Shown here: positions 8,612 through 18,570 of the stretch, piece by piece
Numbering within the stretch: position 1 is the stretch's first letter
Layout: each line of letters starts with the position of its first letter
NCBI RefSeq assembly: GCF_011326755.1
Contig: NZ_JAAOIE010000002.1
Coordinates: 768,069 to 832,068, forward strand
From: Cochlodiniinecator piscidefendens
Lineage (GTDB): Bacteria; Pseudomonadota; Alphaproteobacteria; Rhodobacterales; Rhodobacteraceae
Length of the DNA stretch: 64,000 nucleotides
Direction: 5' to 3'
Program-made: the position numbers and the translations under genes
Notes under the pieces: model-generated
What the model was told of the DNA's origin: nothing
Seen by the model: the letters and a program-made list of their open reading frames with translations, nothing else
Databases searched by the model: none

Positions 8612-9904
8612 TTACGGTTTAATGCTAACGTCTAGCACATCTTCAAATGTCCGTAGCCCAGTCTGTGGTGCTTGCACCAATACCGACATATTGCCCGGCT
8701 TGTGCTCATTGCGCATCATCTTGATGTGTGCGTCAGGAATTTCTGCCCATGGGAACACTTCGGACATACATGGATCAATGCGGCGTTCGACCATCAATTT
8801 GTTCGCAGAGGCCGCCTGTTTAAGGTGAGCAAAGTGGCTACCTTGCACGCGTTTCTGGTGCATCCACAAATAGCGAACATCAAAGGTACAGTTAAACCCA
8901 GATGTACCCGCACAGATTACAACCATACCACCCTTTTTACATACAAAAGTTGATACAGGGAAAGTCGCCTCGCCCGGGTGCTCAAACACGATATCAACAT
9001 TGTTGCCTTTACCAGTGATGTCCCAAATCGCTTTGCCAAATTTACGGACTTCCTTAAACCAAGCAGCATATTCAGGTGTGTTAACAGTCGGTAACTGACC
9101 CCAGCAATTGAAATCTTTACGATTCAGAACGCCCTTTGCACCTAGGTTCATAACGAATTCGCGCTTATCCTCGTCCGAGATAACACCGATCGCGTTTCCG
9201 CCAGCAGCGTTGATCAACTGAATAGCAAATGACCCCAAACCACCTGAAGCGCCCCAAACAAGAACGTTTTGGCCAGGCTTCAATTCATGTGGGTGATGAC
9301 CAAACAACATGCGGTACGCGGTTGCCAATGTAAGCGTGTAGCACGCAGCTTCTTCCCAGGTTAGATGACGTGGGCGCGGTAACAACTGCTGAGCTTGCAC
9401 CCGAGTGAACTGCGCAAATGACCCATCGGGTGTTTCATAACCCCAGATACGTTGGCTTGGTGAATACATTGGATCGCCACCATTGCATTCTTCATCATCG
9501 CCATCATCCTGGTTACAATGAATAACGACTTCGTCTCCAACTTTCCAGCTTTTGACCTTGTCACCAACAGCCCACACGATACCTGACGCATCAGAGCCTG
9601 CAATATGGTAATCTTCGCCGTGGCCATCAAATGGGCTGATCGGAACACCCAGGCCAGCCCAAACGCCGTTGTAGTTCACGCCTGCTGCCATCACTAATAC
9701 CAACACTTCGTGGCTATCGATGCTTGGCGTATCTACGACTTCAACCTGAAAACTCGTGTCTGGCTCGCCATGACGTTCGCGGCGAATGGCCCAGCCATAC
9801 ATTTTCTTTGGCACATATCCCATCGGAGGAATTTCACCAACTTCGTACAGGTCCTTTTCGACTGCGTCGTAGTCTACTCCAGCGGTGTTATTGTCGAGCG
9901 CCAT
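8612..9904 (-). CDS. ccr: Crotonyl-CoA carboxylase/reductase
   Basis: Key enzyme of the ethylmalonyl-CoA pathway: reductive carboxylation of crotonyl-CoA with NADPH and CO2 to (2S)-ethylmalonyl-CoA. It is a medium-chain dehydrogenase-type protein of 430 residues with the family start MALDNNTAGVDYDAVEKDLY, the insert DDGDDEECNGGDPMYSPSQ, and the NADPH-binding loop VWGASGGLGSFA near residue 220. The ATG at 9904 has a textbook AGGAGG six bases upstream; an ATG at 9991 would add 29 residues unlike the family. It shares a block with an acyltransferase and ecm, the same grouping as known in Rhodobacter sphaeroides. A PhaR-like palindrome lies just upstream. Confidence 0.97.
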   Translation of the reverse strand: MALDNNTAGVDYDAVEKDLYEVGEIPPMGYVPKKMYGWAIRRERHGEPDTSFQVEVVDTPSIDSHEVLVLVMAAGVNYNGVWAGLGVPISPFDGHGEDYHIAGSDASGIVWAVGDKVKSWKVGDEVVIHCNQDDGDDEECNGGDPMYSPSQRIWGYETPDGSFAQFTRVQAQQLLPRPRHLTWEEAACYTLTLATAYRMLFGHHPHELKPGQNVLVWGASGGLGSFAIQLINAAGGNAIGVISDEDKREFVMNLGAKGVLNRKDFNCWGQLPTVNTPEYAAWFKEVRKFGKAIWDITGKGNNVDIVFEHPGEATFPVSTFVCKKGGMVVICAGTSGFNCTFDVRYLWMHQKRVQGSHFAHLKQAASANKLMVERRIDPCMSEVFPWAEIPDAHIKMMRNEHKPGNMSVLVQAPQTGLRTFEDVLDVSIKP

Positions 9905-9927
9905 GATTGCCTCCTGAAGATCATTTA

Positions 9928-9942
9928 TGCCGCATCGCAGAA
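9928..9942. promoter_or_regulatory. PhaR-like palindrome upstream of ccr
   Basis: TGCCGCATCGCAGAA, 24 bp upstream of the ccr start codon. It matches the TGC(C/T)GC-N3-GC(A/G)GC pattern also found upstream of ecm, mcl2 and mdh. The last two bases deviate, so this is the weakest of the four copies. Confidence 0.45.
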
Positions 9943-10034
9943 TCAATGCAGCTTCCCTGGCAGGAATAAGTTTCCAAGGGTAATTATGCAACCATTATTA
10001 AGTGAATTTTGTAACTTTATGTCTTTTCAAAAAA

Positions 10035-11414
10035 TCATGCCGCATTTGCATCCACCAAGTGCTCAATGGACGCTGAATAAAACGACACCGCTGCTGCTGC
10101 TTCAGGCACAACAGAATATCCTGCCTCACCTTCAACGATAAACTGCCGCAACTTGAGTATACGTAATCCAACTTGCGCCGCATATTCTGGGTTGTCGCGC
10201 GGGAGGTGAACTTGGCGCCCTTGTTCCTCAAGAGCTGAGGCAATCTTTTCGACCTGCTGAGCCACATCTTGCGCCGTGAGCGGTATTGTTGAACGCTGCA
10301 AAACCGTTGCCACTAAGGACACTGGCAGTGCAGGAATAACATCTTTAATCCGTTTTGATATTTCTTTTGCAACGCGCGTTGTCGGGTCTCCTTGCTGATA
10401 CCCAATAAAACTTCGTAATGATAACGGTTCACCGAAACTCACCGCAGCGTAACCAAAGCGATGATAGCGACCTGTCAATTTGAAACGGATTTGGCGCCCA
10501 ATAAAACCAAGCATTCTAAAGATGTGAAATTTAAACTTACGCGTGCCAGTCTCGCTCGCTTCGATTAAAACCCGGTCCTCGAGCACGCGATCATAATTAA
10601 TCGCGATGGGAACAAATACCACATCGCGCCCCAAATGCGGGTCATAATCAGCAATGATGTAATTTAACAATCCCAGTTTAGCCTGTGCCATTCGTCCATC
10701 AAGACTAAGCCCGCCTTCGGGGAACACCGCTTGCATCACGCCACCCGCAGTGGCCATCTGCACATAGCGAGACAACACCCGCCGATATAAGACATTACGA
10801 GAGCGCCGACGAATAAAATAAGCACCCATAGAGCGGATAAAGCCCTTGAGCGGCCAAACGCGCGCCCATTCCCCAACTGCATAAGAAAGTGCCGACCGTT
10901 CAGCGGCCAGGTATGTCACCAACACATAGTCCATATTGGACCGATGGTTCATGACGAATACAACAGTCGCATTTTTGTCGATGTTTTTCATCGCGGCTTC
11001 GTCATAATACCCAATTCGCACGCGATAAATCATCTGAGAAACCCGCCGCGCCACTTTAATGGCAAACCCAAAATATGCTGTTGCACTGAAAGACGGAACA
11101 ATTTCACGCGCATAGCTTTGCGCCTTTTGAAACGCTACATTTTCAGGAATGCCTTCTTGAGCGGCATATTCAGCAATAGCTTCGGCAACTTTGGGGTCGT
11201 AAATCAAACGCTGGATCATGTCATGACGACGGGCCAGTTTAAACGGTTGGATTGGGCGCTCCAAACGTTCGTTCAACTTTGCGACAACACGTTCCATCCG
11301 ACGACGAAAGAACCAACGTACAGAAGGCAACAAAAAATGGCTAAGTGCTGTGACTGATGCAAACAACAGAATGAGCACAAGCGCCCAGAGTGGCAATTCA
11401 ACGATGCGAAACAT
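10035..11414 (-). CDS. 1-acyl-sn-glycerol-3-phosphate / glycerol-3-phosphate acyltransferase-like protein
   Basis: 459-residue membrane-associated acyltransferase of the PlsB/PlsC fold. An N-terminal hydrophobic helix (residues 9-30) is followed by the catalytic NHRSNMDYVL motif (the NHX4D box) and the FPEGGLSLDG substrate-binding motif. It is longer than PlsC and shorter than E. coli PlsB. It sits between ccr and ecm, an arrangement I recall from Rhodobacterales, so it belongs to the block by synteny though its phospholipid role is not an obvious part of the pathway. It is divergent from ecm and shares its 191-bp promoter region. Confidence 0.85.
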   Translation of the reverse strand: MFRIVELPLWALVLILLFASVTALSHFLLPSVRWFFRRRMERVVAKLNERLERPIQPFKLARRHDMIQRLIYDPKVAEAIAEYAAQEGIPENVAFQKAQSYAREIVPSFSATAYFGFAIKVARRVSQMIYRVRIGYYDEAAMKNIDKNATVVFVMNHRSNMDYVLVTYLAAERSALSYAVGEWARVWPLKGFIRSMGAYFIRRRSRNVLYRRVLSRYVQMATAGGVMQAVFPEGGLSLDGRMAQAKLGLLNYIIADYDPHLGRDVVFVPIAINYDRVLEDRVLIEASETGTRKFKFHIFRMLGFIGRQIRFKLTGRYHRFGYAAVSFGEPLSLRSFIGYQQGDPTTRVAKEISKRIKDVIPALPVSLVATVLQRSTIPLTAQDVAQQVEKIASALEEQGRQVHLPRDNPEYAAQVGLRILKLRQFIVEGEAGYSVVPEAAAAVSFYSASIEHLVDANAA

Positions 11415-11513
11415 CCGGGAACCCTTACAGCTTTTCCAATGAACGTAAATGCTGGCCTGGCCTGTAATAGGAATTTATAGCAAGCAGAACAACAAATCGG
11501 GACTTTCTGAAAT

Positions 11514-11528
11514 TGCTGCAACGCAGCA
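11514..11528. promoter_or_regulatory. PhaR-like palindrome between the acyltransferase and ecm
   Basis: TGCTGCAACGCAGCA has perfect 6-bp arms around a 3-base centre. It contains the CTGC-N3-GCAG core reported for PhaR of Paracoccus. It lies in the divergent promoter region, 78 bp upstream of the ecm start. Confidence 0.6.
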
Positions 11529-11605
11529 CGTTGACAAGGTTATTATATTTCGCATACGAATTCATCGACAGAACAATATTGCTCAAGCACAGAATCGAGG
11601 CCCCC

Positions 11606-13585
11606 ATGACCAATGCGCCAGACACACGCACAACTGATCGGCCTTGGCTCTTTAGAACCTATGCAGGACATTCAACCGCTTCGGCATCAAATGCTTTGTA
11701 CAGAAATAACCTATCAAAGGGGCAAACTGGGCTTTCGGTCGCCTTCGACCTCCCGACACAAACTGGGTATGATTCCGATCATAAACTGGCCCGCGGCGAA
11801 GTCGGCAAAGTTGGGGTTCCTATTGCACACCTTGGCGACATGCGTGCGCTTTTTGCAGATATCCCACTGGAAAAAATGAACACATCGATGACAATCAATG
11901 CCACTGCGCCTTGGTTACTTGCCTTGTATATTGCAGCTGCGGAAGAGCAAGGTGCCGATGTGTCCCAACTGCAAGGGACAGTTCAGAACGATATTATAAA
12001 AGAATACCTCTCGCGCGGCACTTATGTATGCCCGCCAAAGCCGTCGCTGCGAATGATTACGGATGTGGCGGCCTATACTCGCGAATTCCTTCCAAAGTGG
12101 AATCCGATGAACGTCTGTTCCTATCACCTGCAAGAGGCGGGCGCGACACCAGAGGAAGAGTTGGCGTTTGCCTTGGCAACAGCCACCGCAGTTTTGGACG
12201 ATCTTAAAGATAAAGTCCCCGCCGAACACTTCCCGGCAATGGTTGGGCGTATTTCGTTCTTTGTGAATGCCGGCATTCGCTTTGTGACTGAGATGTGCAA
12301 AATGCGCGCTTTTGTCGAGCTCTGGGATGAAATCTGCCGAACACGCTATAATGTAGAGGATCCAAAATTCCGCCGTTTCCGTTATGGTGTTCAGGTCAAC
12401 TCGCTTGGCCTCACTGAACAGCAGCCAGAAAATAACGTATACCGCATCCTGATCGAAATGCTGGCAGTCACACTGTCCAAAAACGCCCGCGCCCGCGCCG
12501 TGCAGTTGCCCGCGTGGAACGAAGCGCTTGGCCTGCCGCGCCCTTGGGATCAGCAATGGTCTTTGCGTATGCAGCAAATTTTGGCATATGAAACAGACCT
12601 GTTGGAATATGACGATTTGTTCGATGGTAATCCAGCCGTTGATCGGAAGGTAGAAGCGCTCAAAGAAGGCGCGCGCGCGGAATTGGCAACTATCGACAGC
12701 ATGGGCGGCGCAGTCGCTGCGATTGAATATATGAAATCCCGATTGGTAGATTCGAATTCCGCCCGTATCGGACGCATCGAAGACCGCGAAACCACTGTTG
12801 TTGGCGTAAACCGCTGGACAGAAGCAGCCCCAAGCCCCCTAACCGCAGGTGATGGCGCAATTATGGAAGCAGACCCAGACGCCGAAGCTGACCAAATCGC
12901 GAGATTAAATGCTTGGAAAGAAGCGCGCGATGACACCGCAGTTCAATCTGCGCTTGATGCTCTTCGCGCGGCTGCACGCTCTGGTGAAAACCTCATGCCC
13001 GCGTCTATCAACGCCGCAAAGGCTGGTGCAACGACCGGAGAGTGGGGTGATGTCGTACGCTCCGTTTTCGGTCAATATCGTGCCCCAACAGGTGTGAGCA
13101 AAAATCAATCAAACCGCACCGAAGGGTTGGATGAAATCCGCGCACAAGTCGATGCCGTAAGCGATAAATTGGGGCGCAAGTTAAAATTTCTCGTAGGTAA
13201 ACCCGGGCTCGATGGTCATTCAAACGGTGCCGAACAAATCGCAGCCCGCGCACGTGATTGCGGTATGGATATCAGCTATGAAGGCATCCGCCTGACGCCG
13301 GAGGAAATCGTCGCTGCCGCCATTGAAGAAAAAGCGCACGTTGTTGGCCTTTCGATCCTTTCGGGTTCACATATTCCTTTGCTCGAAGAACTTATGCAAC
13401 GCATGGAAGAAGCCGGGCTTAGCGATGTGCCAGTTGTTGCCGGAGGCATCATTCCAGAAGAAGATGCAGCGCGTCTACGCGCCCTGGGCGTTGCCAAAGT
13501 TTACACACCCAAGGATTTTGAACTCAACAAAATTATGTTTGATCTCGTCGCATTGGTTGACCCACAGCACATCGCAGCGGAATAG
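11606..13585 (+). CDS. ecm: Ethylmalonyl-CoA mutase (B12-dependent)
   Basis: Converts (2R)-ethylmalonyl-CoA to (2S)-methylsuccinyl-CoA using adenosylcobalamin. 659 residues: the N-terminal mutase TIM barrel (about 10-520; RPWLFRTYAGHSTASASNALYR, GLSVAFDLPTQTGYDSDH) and a C-terminal cobalamin domain with the DxHxxG signature in GLDGHSNGAEQ (His near residue 538). Single-subunit architecture and position next to ccr separate it from methylmalonyl-CoA mutase. The start at 11606 (MTNAPDTRTT) has GAGG five bases upstream; an in-frame start at 11513 would add 31 residues unlike the family. Confidence 0.95.
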   Translation: MTNAPDTRTTDRPWLFRTYAGHSTASASNALYRNNLSKGQTGLSVAFDLPTQTGYDSDHKLARGEVGKVGVPIAHLGDMRALFADIPLEKMNTSMTINATAPWLLALYIAAAEEQGADVSQLQGTVQNDIIKEYLSRGTYVCPPKPSLRMITDVAAYTREFLPKWNPMNVCSYHLQEAGATPEEELAFALATATAVLDDLKDKVPAEHFPAMVGRISFFVNAGIRFVTEMCKMRAFVELWDEICRTRYNVEDPKFRRFRYGVQVNSLGLTEQQPENNVYRILIEMLAVTLSKNARARAVQLPAWNEALGLPRPWDQQWSLRMQQILAYETDLLEYDDLFDGNPAVDRKVEALKEGARAELATIDSMGGAVAAIEYMKSRLVDSNSARIGRIEDRETTVVGVNRWTEAAPSPLTAGDGAIMEADPDAEADQIARLNAWKEARDDTAVQSALDALRAAARSGENLMPASINAAKAGATTGEWGDVVRSVFGQYRAPTGVSKNQSNRTEGLDEIRAQVDAVSDKLGRKLKFLVGKPGLDGHSNGAEQIAARARDCGMDISYEGIRLTPEEIVAAAIEEKAHVVGLSILSGSHIPLLEELMQRMEEAGLSDVPVVAGGIIPEEDAARLRALGVAKVYTPKDFELNKIMFDLVALVDPQHIAAE

Positions 13586-13659
13586 TCCAAGGGCGGAGTC
13601 ACCTTGCACTCCGCCATCAAACCGGACATGTTTGACCAAATGATCAAACGGAGTCCTCA

Positions 13660-14364
13660 ATGACCATCCATATTGGTGCGAAACCCGGCGATATTGCTGA
13701 AACCGTTCTACTGCCCGGCGACCCTTATCGCGCAAAATGGGCCGCACAGACCTTCCTTCAAGACGCACGCCTCGTGAATGAAGTCCGCGGCATGCTCGGC
13801 TATACGGGCACATACAAAGGCCATCCGGTAACCATTCACGGATCAGGTATGGGAATGCCCAGTCTATCCATTTACGTAAATGAATTGATCCGCGACTATG
13901 ACGTCAAAACACTGATACGAATTGGCTCTGCAGGCGGCATGCAGCCACATGTTGGCCTCAGAGACATTGTTTTAGCTCAAACTGCATCATCAATTTCAAC
14001 ACCTTCCCTCGGAATATTTAAGGAGTTCAACTTCGCACCATGCGCCGATTTCGGACTTCTACAAAGCGCTCACGCTGCAGCCATTAAAAAGGGAACGACA
14101 CCCCATGTTGGCGGGATTTATTCTGCGGATGTCTTCTACGATGAGCGTCCAGACTTAAATGAACAAATGGTGCGCCACGGCATTCTAGGTGTCGAGATGG
14201 AAGCTGCGGAGCTTTACAATCTGGCCGCGCGCTACAATCGGCGGGCACTTGCAGTTCTTACAATCAGTGACCATCTAGCTACCGGCGACTCGCTTCCGTC
14301 GGAAGAGCGCGAAAAAAGCTTTGGTGATATGGTAGAAATCGCGTTAGAAGCTGCCTTCACCTAA
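13660..14364 (+). CDS. deoD: Purine-nucleoside phosphorylase (DeoD type)
   Basis: Hexameric-type purine nucleoside phosphorylase, 234 residues, cleaving (deoxy)purine nucleosides with phosphate. Motifs: [11 protein letters not shown] (phosphate site), [16 protein letters not shown], and the active-site stretch [13 protein letters not shown] with the catalytic Asp in ISDHLATGD. It follows ecm by 75 bp; the gap holds a GGCGGAGT / ACTCCGCC hairpin at 13592-13615. A purine salvage role links it loosely to the nucleoside-type importer at the window start. A terminator follows. Confidence 0.95.
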   Translation: MTIHIGAKPGDIAETVLLPGDPYRAKWAAQTFLQDARLVNEVRGMLGYTGTYKGHPVTIHGSGMGMPSLSIYVNELIRDYDVKTLIRIGSAGGMQPHVGLRDIVLAQTASSISTPSLGIFKEFNFAPCADFGLLQSAHAAAIKKGTTPHVGGIYSADVFYDERPDLNEQMVRHGILGVEMEAAELYNLAARYNRRALAVLTISDHLATGDSLPSEEREKSFGDMVEIALEAAFT

Positions 14365-14409
14365 CCACAAACACCAGCAGCTTGGCCTATATGGCCAGGC
14401 GAATACAGC

Positions 14410-14433
14410 AAAAGCCCCTCAGGGGGCTTTTTC
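14410..14433 (+). terminator. Rho-independent terminator after deoD
   Basis: AAAGCCCC / GGGGCTTT stem with a 4-base loop and a run of T residues, 46 bp downstream of the deoD stop codon. Confidence 0.88.
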
Positions 14434-14623
14434 ATTTTAGGTCAGTGTTTTTTAAACAGTGCTTTGGCTGGTCGTATGTGGTTGTCTGAGCTCCGCAAGC
14501 GCCACAACGGTAAGAGCTTCCGTGTCGACGCCATCGACAATCGCGAGATAAAGTACTCCCCCTTCTTGCCCAGTAAAATCCGGCAAAGAGAAGTACTATC
14601 AAAAGAGGCGCAAATATGAGCAT
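14432..14623 (-). CDS. Small membrane protein with a cysteine (zinc-ribbon-like) tail
   Basis: 63 residues: one N-terminal transmembrane helix (LIFAPLLIVLLFAGFYWARRG) followed by a basic stretch and YRCGACGAQTTT...KHC, a CxxC plus third Cys that could bind a metal. It lies immediately downstream of sdhB on the same strand and may be the last gene of the sdh operon. The hydrophobic segment plus Cys motif favours this frame over the overlapping GTG frame. Function unknown. Confidence 0.55.
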   Translation of the reverse strand: MLIFAPLLIVLLFAGFYWARRGSTLSRDCRWRRHGSSYRCGACGAQTTTYDQPKHCLKNTDLK

Positions 14624-14647
14624 TCACGCCCCAGTTCTCAAAACCAC

Positions 14648-15427
14648 TTAGAGTGAACGCTCGACCATCATTTTTTTGATTGAGCCAATAGCTTTCGCTG
14701 GGTTCAATCCTTTCGGGCAGGTCTTAGTACAATTCATGATGGTGTGACAACGGTAGAGCTTGAAAGGATCTTCAAGTTCATCCAAACGCTCACCTGTCGC
14801 TTCATCGCGACTATCAATGATCCAGCGATATGCGTGTAGCAACGCTGCCGGTCCAAGGTAACGATCCCCATTCCACCAATAGCTTGGGCACGACGTTGAA
14901 CAGGACGCACACATTACGCATTCATAAAGACCATCGAGCTTTTTACGATCTTCAATCGTCTGTTTCCATTCCTTAGCAGGACGGTTTGTTTTTGTCTCTA
15001 GCCACGGCATGATTGAGGCGTGTTGCGCGTAAAAATGGGTTAGATCTGGGATCAAGTCTTTGACCACAGGCATGTGGGGCAACGGGTAGATTTTAACGTC
15101 ACCTTTGATTTCATCCATGCCATAAATACAGGCCAATGTGTTGATCCCGTCGATATTCATCGCACAAGACCCACAAATCCCTTCGCGGCAAGAACGTCGA
15201 AACGTCAGCGTCGGATCAATTTCATTCTTGATCTTAATCAACGCATCCAAAACCATTGGGCCGCAGGTATCCATGTCCAGAAAATAGGTATCGACCGAAG
15301 GGTTTTTACCGTCTTCTTCATTCCAGCGATAAATCTGAAACTTGCGAACATTTGTGGCGCCTGATGGCTTCGGCCATGTTTTCCCGGTTGTGATACGGGA
15401 ATTTTTTGGGAGTGCCAGTTCTACCAT
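14648..15427 (-). CDS. sdhB: Succinate dehydrogenase iron-sulfur subunit
   Basis: Electron-transfer subunit of complex II, 259 residues. The N-terminal plant-type [2Fe-2S] site is CREGICGSC; the C-terminal ferredoxin-like domain carries [16 protein letters not shown] and [14 protein letters not shown] for the [4Fe-4S] and [3Fe-4S] clusters. It is separated from sdhA by a small lipoprotein gene. Confidence 0.98.
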   Translation of the reverse strand: MVELALPKNSRITTGKTWPKPSGATNVRKFQIYRWNEEDGKNPSVDTYFLDMDTCGPMVLDALIKIKNEIDPTLTFRRSCREGICGSCAMNIDGINTLACIYGMDEIKGDVKIYPLPHMPVVKDLIPDLTHFYAQHASIMPWLETKTNRPAKEWKQTIEDRKKLDGLYECVMCASCSTSCPSYWWNGDRYLGPAALLHAYRWIIDSRDEATGERLDELEDPFKLYRCHTIMNCTKTCPKGLNPAKAIGSIKKMMVERSL

Positions 15428-15436
15428 GTCTCTCTC

Positions 15437-15757
15437 CTATGCCAGCAGCGCGGGCAAGCCGCTCACCGCTAAACATTCCAGTGCTTGGGGTCTGGAAATG
15501 ATATTTGTAACGATCTCAACCGTCGAAGCCGTCGGTCCGGTGATGCTGTTTGACGCAAGGCCCCGAAGTTCGTTGCGATTGGCATTATCGATCACGCAAT
15601 CAACAGCCGGCCCAACAGGCACACCCGGAAGCTGCTCCTGCACCACCGGTGTAACGGCAGATTTAGCGGCACGGCGCGCGAGATCGTCTTGCTGCTGCGA
15701 AGTACACGCCGCAAGCAAGCCGATCCCTGTCATGAAAGCAACATTTCTGAAAAGCAT
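15437..15757 (-). CDS. Small lipoprotein encoded between sdhA and sdhB
   Basis: 106 residues with a signal peptide and lipobox (GLLAAC, Cys18), then a soluble region including VPVGPAVDCVIDNANRNEL. It starts on the same base where sdhA ends and stops 9 bp before sdhB begins, so it is cotranscribed with complex II. It is probably membrane-anchored in the periplasm. Function unknown; it is one of several exported proteins inserted among TCA genes in this window. Confidence 0.75.
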   Translation of the reverse strand: MLFRNVAFMTGIGLLAACTSQQQDDLARRAAKSAVTPVVQEQLPGVPVGPAVDCVIDNANRNELRGLASNSITGPTASTVEIVTNIISRPQALECLAVSGLPALLA

Positions 15758-17562
15758 CAGAATGTCCTCGCTTTGGGTGCGATTTTTTTCAGGCTGATCC
15801 CGCCTTCATCTTCGGTCGTTAGCGGGTCAACGACAACAGGACGGTGCGACAGCTCAACCTTATTGCCATCCACACGGCTAATCGTGTGTACACGCCAGTT
15901 TTTGTCATCACGCTCTGAGAAATCTTCGTGCGCATGTGCGCCACGGCTTTCTTTGCGCGCTTCGGCACCGTGAATGGTCGCGAGCGCATTGGGCATCAAA
16001 TTGGTCAGCTCAAGCGTTTCCATCAAATCTGAATTCCAGATCAATGTGCGATCCGTCACTTTGAGATCATCCAGTTTCGCAGCGATGTCCGTCATCTTTT
16101 CGACGCCTTCGGCCATGGTTTTACCTGTCCGGAACACAGCAGCGTCTGCTTGCATGGTTTTTTGCATTTCCAAGCGCAGTTCAGCAGTTGGAACGCCTCC
16201 CGTAGCATGGCGCAAGTTGTCAAACCTATCAAAGGCTGCGTCTACAGATGCCTGATTGAGCACTGGGTTCGCCGCGTCAGCGTCAACCACCTTACCCGCA
16301 CGAATTGCGGCAGCTCGACCAAAGACAACGAGGTCGATCAAAGAATTCGACCCAAGGCGGTTTGCACCATGCACCGAAGCGCAACCAGCCTCACCCACAG
16401 CCATCAAACCCGGAACGACTGCGTTTGAATCCTCAGCAGTGGGGTTCATCACCTCACCCCAATAATTCGTCGGGATACCGCCCATATTGTAGTGCACAGT
16501 TGGGATAACCGGAATTGGCTCCTTGGTCACGTCAACGCCCGCAAAAATCTTTGCCGATTCTGAAATACCCGGGAGTCGTTCTGCCAAGGCTTCGGCCGGC
16601 AGGTGGCTTAGGTTCAGGTGGATATGATCCCCCTCCGCGCCAACACCGCGGCCCTCGCGAATTTCCATAGTCATGGAACGCGACACATAATCGCGTGGTG
16701 CCAGGTCTTTATATTGAGGCGCATAACGCTCCATGAACCGTTCACCTTCGGAGTTGGTCAGATATCCGCCCTCGCCTCGTGCACCTTCGGTAATCAAGCA
16801 ACCAGAACCGTAGATGCCGGTGGGGTGGAACTGAACGAATTCCATGTCCTGCAGAGCCAAGCCAGCACGAGCGACCATGCCGCCACCATCACCTGTACAG
16901 GTATGGGCAGAAGTTGCAGAGAAATACGCACGACCATATCCGCCGGTGGCTAGAACGACCATCTTAGCGTTAAAGACATGCATCGTGCCGTCGTCGAGCT
17001 TCCAGCAAACAACGCCCTGGCACTGGCCATCCTCTGACATGATCAGGTCGATCGCGAAATATTCGACATAGAATTCCGCGTTGTTCTTTAGGGACTGTCC
17101 ATAAAGCGTATGCAAAATCGCGTGGCCGGTTCTATCAGCCGCCGCACAAGTCCGTTGAACCGCAGGCCCTTCGCCAAATTCGGTGGTGTGGCCACCAAAC
17201 GGGCGTTGATAAATTTTGCCTTCTTCGGTGCGCGAGAAAGGCACACCGTAATGTTCCAGTTCATACACCGCTTTGGGGGCTTCGCGTGCGAGGTATTCCA
17301 TCGCATCTGTATCCCCGAGCCAGTCAGAACCTTTAACAGTGTCATACATGTGCCACTGCCAATGGTCTGGACCCATATTCGACAAAGACGCGGCAATGCC
17401 ACCCTGCGCCGCTACAGTGTGCGAACGCGTTGGGAAAACTTTGGTCACACAGGCTGTTTTTAGCCCCTGCTCTGCCATGCCAAGCGTTGCACGCAGACCT
17501 GCGCCGCCCGCACCAACAACCACAACATCATAGTCGTGGGTTTCATATTCATATGCAGCCAT
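15757..17562 (-). CDS. sdhA: Succinate dehydrogenase flavoprotein subunit
   Basis: Oxidises succinate to fumarate with covalent FAD; 601 residues. Features: the FAD-binding [17 protein letters not shown] (residues 17-33), the His of [10 protein letters not shown] that carries the covalent flavin, the substrate loop [21 protein letters not shown], the catalytic Arg region, and the C-terminal [17 protein letters not shown]. It sits in the operon sdhC-sdhD-sdhA-lipoprotein-sdhB. Confidence 0.98.
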   Translation of the reverse strand: MAAYEYETHDYDVVVVGAGGAGLRATLGMAEQGLKTACVTKVFPTRSHTVAAQGGIAASLSNMGPDHWQWHMYDTVKGSDWLGDTDAMEYLAREAPKAVYELEHYGVPFSRTEEGKIYQRPFGGHTTEFGEGPAVQRTCAAADRTGHAILHTLYGQSLKNNAEFYVEYFAIDLIMSEDGQCQGVVCWKLDDGTMHVFNAKMVVLATGGYGRAYFSATSAHTCTGDGGGMVARAGLALQDMEFVQFHPTGIYGSGCLITEGARGEGGYLTNSEGERFMERYAPQYKDLAPRDYVSRSMTMEIREGRGVGAEGDHIHLNLSHLPAEALAERLPGISESAKIFAGVDVTKEPIPVIPTVHYNMGGIPTNYWGEVMNPTAEDSNAVVPGLMAVGEAGCASVHGANRLGSNSLIDLVVFGRAAAIRAGKVVDADAANPVLNQASVDAAFDRFDNLRHATGGVPTAELRLEMQKTMQADAAVFRTGKTMAEGVEKMTDIAAKLDDLKVTDRTLIWNSDLMETLELTNLMPNALATIHGAEARKESRGAHAHEDFSERDDKNWRVHTISRVDGNKVELSHRPVVVDPLTTEDEGGISLKKIAPKARTF

Positions 17563-17574
17563 ATTGGAAGCTCC

Positions 17575-17946
17575 TTACAGCGCGAGACGAGCGATAGCGA
17601 AAAGCCCGGTCGCAGCCAGACCGTAGGCAATGCAGGTGAAAGCAATGATGCAAATCTTTTTTGCAAGCCCATGCACGTAGTCTTCGATGACGACTTGCAT
17701 GCCATGACGGAAATGAACCATCGACACAACGAGGGTCAGCGCAGCAATGATTGCTGGAAATGGGCGCGCATAATAGGCGAGCACTTCTTCATAAGATGAA
17801 CCCAGAATGCATCCAAAGGTGAAGATAAACAAAGGAACCAATATCGCCAAGGCAACAGCGCTGATGGTTTGTCTCCAAAAGCTCTCAGTTCCAGTTTTAG
17901 AGGCTCCTAAGCCAACGGCGCGTTTGCGATCTGTGAGAAATGCCAT
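17575..17946 (-). CDS. sdhD: Succinate dehydrogenase membrane anchor subunit
   Basis: 123 residues with three transmembrane helices. The haem-ligand region is MVHFRHGMQVVIEDYVHG, characteristic of SdhD. It anchors SdhAB and helps form the ubiquinone and haem b sites. It starts 10 bp downstream of sdhC and ends 12 bp before sdhA. Confidence 0.95.
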   Translation of the reverse strand: MAFLTDRKRAVGLGASKTGTESFWRQTISAVALAILVPLFIFTFGCILGSSYEEVLAYYARPFPAIIAALTLVVSMVHFRHGMQVVIEDYVHGLAKKICIIAFTCIAYGLAATGLFAIARLAL

Positions 17947-17956
17947 GTTATGCCCC

Positions 17957-18340
17957 TTACAGAATGATCACGGTGAGGACTGTCAGAACGACAGACCCAA
18001 TAATAACACCCCAAGCGAGTTTTTGCGCTGTTTCCAACTCGAACCCGCGGCCAGTGTCCCAATAGAGGTGACGCAAACCAGAACAGAAGTGATACCAGAC
18101 GGCCCACAGGGCAGCTGTCAGAACCAAATCGCCGAACCAAGATGTCAGCAACCCATTCACACAGTCAAAGTAATCTGGACCAGATGCCGCCGCCAGCAAC
18201 CACCACACCACCAACAACACCGCCCCTAAGAGCGAGATACCTGTAAGCCGTGCCAAAATAGAGGTCACGGAGGTATATTGTTTACGGTAGATTGTTAGGT
18301 GAGGTGACAGCGGACGATTGCCCCGATTCACGTCAGCCAT
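17957..18340 (-). CDS. sdhC: Succinate dehydrogenase cytochrome b556 subunit
   Basis: 127 residues, three transmembrane helices. It has the family motif NRPLSPHLTIYR near the N-terminus, the helix-I stretch ILARLTGISLLG, and the haem-binding HLYWDTGRGFEL. It is the first gene of the sdh operon; a paired palindromic operator lies about 135-165 bp upstream. Confidence 0.95.
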   Translation of the reverse strand: MADVNRGNRPLSPHLTIYRKQYTSVTSILARLTGISLLGAVLLVVWWLLAAASGPDYFDCVNGLLTSWFGDLVLTAALWAVWYHFCSGLRHLYWDTGRGFELETAQKLAWGVIIGSVVLTVLTVIIL

Positions 18341-18474
18341 GGGGTACCCCTTTTCGATTAGGTCTGCCTTTGGATCGCGTTTTTAGTATGAATACTGAAA
18401 AAACCTAATAAGTCACGACCCAGAACCATGTGATAATGCGCTTTTTTGGCGCAGCATGTCGATTTTTTCAAATT

Positions 18475-18505
18475 TGTGATCACATGGCACAAGTGCGTGA
18501 TCACA
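18475..18505. promoter_or_regulatory. Paired TGTGATCACA operator upstream of sdhC
   Basis: Two palindromes, TGTGATCACA (18475-18484) and CGTGATCACA (18496-18505), have centres exactly 21 bp apart, i.e. two helical turns. The same pair with the same spacing occurs upstream of sucC, so a shared TCA-cycle regulator is likely. The regulator is unknown. Confidence 0.7.
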
Positions 18506-18570
18506 AATTAACGAGCTGTAAATATTTGACGCGGAATTACGTCAAATACTGAAAATGAGTCGCTGAGGGA

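Noticed and set aside
11415..11605. Cobalamin riboswitch upstream of the B12-dependent ecm
   Set aside because: The 191-bp divergent region is short and shows no B12-box or multi-stem pattern that I can see.
11915..12577. 220-codon frame antisense to ecm
   Set aside because: Shadow of a strongly conserved enzyme gene; Cys/His-rich nonsense translation.
18475..18505. Reading TGTGATCACA as a CRP or FNR site
   Set aside because: CRP needs TGTGA-N6-TCACA and FNR TTGAT-N4-ATCAA; here the half-sites abut, and the doublet spacing points to a different protein.
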